A stretch of DNA of 8,618 bases from Planctomycetaceae bacterium (GTDB taxonomy: Bacteria > Planctomycetota > Planctomycetia > Pirellulales > Thermoguttaceae): the NCBI GenBank assembly GCA_003509805.1, contig DOMV01000240.1, forward strand, positions 2,072 through 10,689, given 5' to 3'. The first letter of the stretch is position 1. Every line of letters starts with the position of its first letter. Positions 6,527 through 8,618 of the stretch are shown in pieces. The notes beneath the pieces were generated by a model, which saw only the letters and a list, made by a program, of their open reading frames with translations, searched no databases and was not told the origin of the DNA. The translations under genes and the position numbers were made by a program.

Positions 6527-8437
6527 TCACTGCGTCTGTTTGCCGTGCGGGGACGGTGCCGAAAATCTTAATTGATTCATGGCTTCAACCACCGCCTGAA
6601 ACGGCTCGGAATCGACGATTTGGACGCCGTTTTCCAGTCGCGTCGTGGTGGGAGCCCAGAGTTCGCGCTGAAACCAGTCGAAGAAGTGTTTCGCGCGACG
6701 TTGCGTAAATTCGAGCCGGATTTCCCGGAAAAGTTTGGCGGCGCTTTGGGTGATTCCTTCGCCGGTTTTATGGACCGCCGCTTCTCCGCCTGCTGTAATC
6801 CCGCCGGTGATCGCGACTTCCATCGCCTGGACGCCCGCTTGGCCGAGCAGGTGGGAAGCGCCGAAAAAGCCGCCGGCCAAGAGGGAGACCGTGATGACCG
6901 GTCGCGCGACCGCCGTGACGTGATCAAGCGACCGAATGACGGTCAGCGTCGTCGGGTTGTCTTTCGACCACCGGTCGAGTTCCTTGCGGAGATGTCGGCG
7001 GAAATCGGCGTCCATCGGTTCCAGCGCGAGATGAGCCCGCTTCGCTTGTTCGAACAGCTTCTGCCGGTTTTCCCCGCCGAGCAATTCGTGCAGTTCTTTT
7101 CGCAAGACCGGATTATCCGATTCCGCGAGCCGTTCGATGCGGTCGATCGTTTTCTCGACGATTTTCGTAACCGTGTCGTATTCGTCGGCCTTGAATTGTT
7201 CGAGCGGATCGACCGCCGGCGTCGTCGCCAGGTAGGTGCCTGCCTTTCGAATCGGCCAGAGAATGCCGTTTCCTATCATCCGGTACGTTCCGTGAACCTT
7301 TCGGGACCAACCGGGCCGGCCTTCATTCCACCAGCCGCGGATTTCCTCCACCAAGATCGAGGTCGGCAAATCGGGCCAATCGATTTTCATCGTATCCATC
7401 GAAAGCAGGAAACGGCGTGCCTCGGCAAATCGGGCGGACGCAGTCCGGACGGAATCGAGATAGGCGGGAATCCCCGTTTGAGGAGCGGTGATTTTTTCGA
7501 CGGCGCCGAGCAGCGCGCGAACCTTGACCGTCTCGAAATGCAAGCCGGAAAGCATCCGACCCAGATCGGCGGTTTCTTCCAGGCGGCCCCGGCGTTCGTC
7601 CGAAGAATACGGGTGGATCGGCAGGGTACGGTTCATCGCCGCCTCCCGATCGTGCGGGACGACGTACACGGCCAGCGGTTGGACGCCGGTTTCACGCGCG
7701 AACCGTTCGGTCCAGCGCGGGATCATCCGTGTGTCGGGATTCGATTCCGCATCCAGATCGATCATGTTCCACAGCAGAATCGTTTGCTTTCCGGCCTCGG
7801 CCGCTTCCCGGAAAAAACGGCGAATCGCGGCGTCGTTGTATTTTTGCGGCGTGAGCACGGCGATCAGCACGTCGGCCGACTGTCGGATGATCGCGGCCCG
7901 TTCCCAGTTGACCACGATGTCGGAATCGATGTCCGGCGTGTCGAGAAGCATCAGCTTCGCGGGAACCCGTCGCCCGATTCTCCAGTAAAGCCGGTGTTGT
8001 TCGGTCGCCGTGAGCGGTTGTTCCGGCGAACTCCATTCGACGGCGGTGAAACGCTCGAAATAACGGTTCAGGAGCGTATCCGGCGTCGACGGAGCGGCAT
8101 GATCCGACTCCGACGGCGGCGGGATCAGGCAGACCGGATGTTTCGTCCCGGCGGCCCGGGCATCGGCGCCGCTCGCGTTTTCCCCGCTCAATTGGTTGAA
8201 GAGGAGCGATTTGCCGGTGTTCGTACCGCCGCACACCGCGACGACCATGAAGGAACGTTCGAGGATTTGCGGCAGGAGCTTTTGCTTGAGCAAGGTGTAC
8301 CAGTCGGCGTGTCGCGGAGAAGGGATCCCGATTTGCCCGGCACACTGTTCCAAACGTTCGACGGCGACATCGAGCGCGAGCACTTTCCGGGCCAGGTCCG
8401 AAAGTTCCGTCGTCAGCAGGGTTTCTTCCGTCGTCAT
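6527..8437 (-). CDS. Dynamin-like / YfjP-like GTPase
   Basis: From the ATG at 8437 it is 636 residues. An N-terminal helical region (1-62) precedes a GTPase domain: Walker A GGTNTGKS (70-77), a likely G2 threonine in GTKHPV (97-102), G3 as DTPDID (166-171), and a G4-like NMID (224-227) after a hydrophobic strand, where the usual Lys of NKxD is Met. Residues from about 300 on are mainly helical, with a glycine-rich hydrophobic stretch near 500-545 (VITVSLLAGGFFGASHLLGQ) that could insert into membrane. A G domain, a long helical stalk and a hydrophobic segment resemble bacterial dynamin-like and YfjP-type proteins, so a membrane-associated GTP-dependent role is inferred; the exact function is unknown. 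An alternative GTG at 8491 would add 18 residues; ATG is preferred, lying 7 bases after the stop of a possible small ORF. It is convergent with the cysteine-rich gene. Confidence 0.85.
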   Translation of the reverse strand: MTTEETLLTTELSDLARKVLALDVAVERLEQCAGQIGIPSPRHADWYTLLKQKLLPQILERSFMVVAVCGGTNTGKSLLFNQLSGENASGADARAAGTKHPVCLIPPPSESDHAAPSTPDTLLNRYFERFTAVEWSSPEQPLTATEQHRLYWRIGRRVPAKLMLLDTPDIDSDIVVNWERAAIIRQSADVLIAVLTPQKYNDAAIRRFFREAAEAGKQTILLWNMIDLDAESNPDTRMIPRWTERFARETGVQPLAVYVVPHDREAAMNRTLPIHPYSSDERRGRLEETADLGRMLSGLHFETVKVRALLGAVEKITAPQTGIPAYLDSVRTASARFAEARRFLLSMDTMKIDWPDLPTSILVEEIRGWWNEGRPGWSRKVHGTYRMIGNGILWPIRKAGTYLATTPAVDPLEQFKADEYDTVTKIVEKTIDRIERLAESDNPVLRKELHELLGGENRQKLFEQAKRAHLALEPMDADFRRHLRKELDRWSKDNPTTLTVIRSLDHVTAVARPVITVSLLAGGFFGASHLLGQAGVQAMEVAITGGITAGGEAAVHKTGEGITQSAAKLFREIRLEFTQRRAKHFFDWFQRELWAPTTTRLENGVQIVDSEPFQAVVEAMNQLRFSAPSPHGKQTQ

Positions 8438-8444
8438 TTTGTAC

Positions 8445-8603
8445 TTATCCGCCTGTTTTATACCGAAGCCGGTTGAGTCGTTGGTAAACACAGCCCGCCC
8501 TATCCGCCCGCTTACCTTCGGCAGTATTGTTTCGGTGGACAGGCTCCTTGAAAGTCGGCTTCGGGAAATTGCAATGGCTTCCAGTATATGCCGTCAACGG
8601 CAT
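8445..8603 (-). CDS. Possible small protein (52 residues) upstream of the GTPase
   Basis: On the minus strand a strong SD (GGGAGG) lies 6 bases before an ATG at 8603. The ORF runs 52 codons (starts MPLTAYTGSHCNFPKPTFKE, ends in YKTGG) and stops with TAA 7 bases before the GTPase ATG, a spacing typical of translationally coupled genes. No signal peptide, membrane segment or known motif is seen. About 55% of third positions are G or C, which does not settle the matter. The start codon lies in a 6-bp hairpin (8588-8603). The same bases could instead be a promoter for the GTPase gene, in which case the ORF is chance. Confidence 0.35.
   Translation of the reverse strand: MPLTAYTGSHCNFPKPTFKEPVHRNNTAEGKRADRAGCVYQRLNRLRYKTGG
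8568..8597 (-). promoter_or_regulatory. Alternative reading: promoter for the GTPase gene
   Basis: Minus strand: TTGACG (8597-8592), an 18-base spacer, TGCAAT (8573-8568). The -35 matches five of six, the -10 four of six. Transcription would start near 8561, leaving a leader of about 124 bases. It conflicts with the small-ORF reading, whose start codon would lie upstream of the transcription start. Confidence 0.3.
8588..8603 (-). repeat. Short inverted repeat at the small-ORF start
   Basis: ATGCCG (8603-8598 on the minus strand), loop TTGA, CGGCAT (8593-8588). In RNA the stem would bury the ATG while leaving the upstream SD free, so it might tune initiation; it could equally be an operator half-site pair overlapping the -35. 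Confidence 0.4.
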
Positions 8604-8618
8604 GACAATCCTCCCGCG

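Noticed and set aside
6572..8476. Open frame of 634 codons on the plus strand, opposite the GTPase gene
   Set aside because: It mirrors the GTPase gene, is very rich in Arg, Phe, Gly and Asp, and shows no domain. The opposite strand has Walker A, DTPD and NMID motifs. Long antisense frames are expected in GC-rich genes.

Overview
The window looks like a chromosomal segment of a GC-rich bacterium, most likely a planctomycete or another member of the PVC group. I infer this from three things: the TPR plus WD40 protein with a helical insert, which resembles the C-terminal part of giant planctomycetal Ser/Thr kinase fusions; a non-enterobacterial EpmA; and a secreted, extremely cysteine-rich small protein. 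Shine-Dalgarno sequences are weak or absent at most starts, which also fits. No tRNA, rRNA, CRISPR array, insertion sequence or phage gene was seen.

Layout, left to right. (1) Positions 3-2417 (+): a WD40-repeat protein, open to the left edge and so missing its N terminus. (2) 2471-3463 (+): epmA, the lysine ligase for elongation factor P, 53 bases downstream. (3) A convergent junction with a small hairpin. (4) 4203-3517 (-): a membrane-anchored hypothetical protein with a low-complexity middle and a conserved-looking C-terminal tail. (5) 5510-4452 (-): floA, a flotillin-like membrane scaffold protein, with a good sigma70-type promoter upstream. (6) 5511-5902: an AT-richer divergent intergenic region with the floA promoter on one strand and, on the other, a leader holding two perfect hairpins, the first followed by a T-run. 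(7) 5903-6400 (+): a secreted protein of 165 residues with 27 cysteines. (8) 6401-6526: a repeat-rich convergent junction. (9) 8437-6527 (-): a large dynamin-like or YfjP-like GTPase. (10) 8603-8445 (-): a possible 52-codon small gene ending 7 bases before the GTPase start.

The genes do not form one pathway. floA and the hypothetical gene behind it may be an envelope unit, since both have N-terminal membrane segments and lie on the same strand. The cysteine-rich protein could be a wall or envelope component. The GTPase may act at membranes. The least explained parts are the cysteine-rich protein with its hairpin leader, the small ORF in front of the GTPase, and the SD plus mini-ORF leader of the gene downstream of floA.
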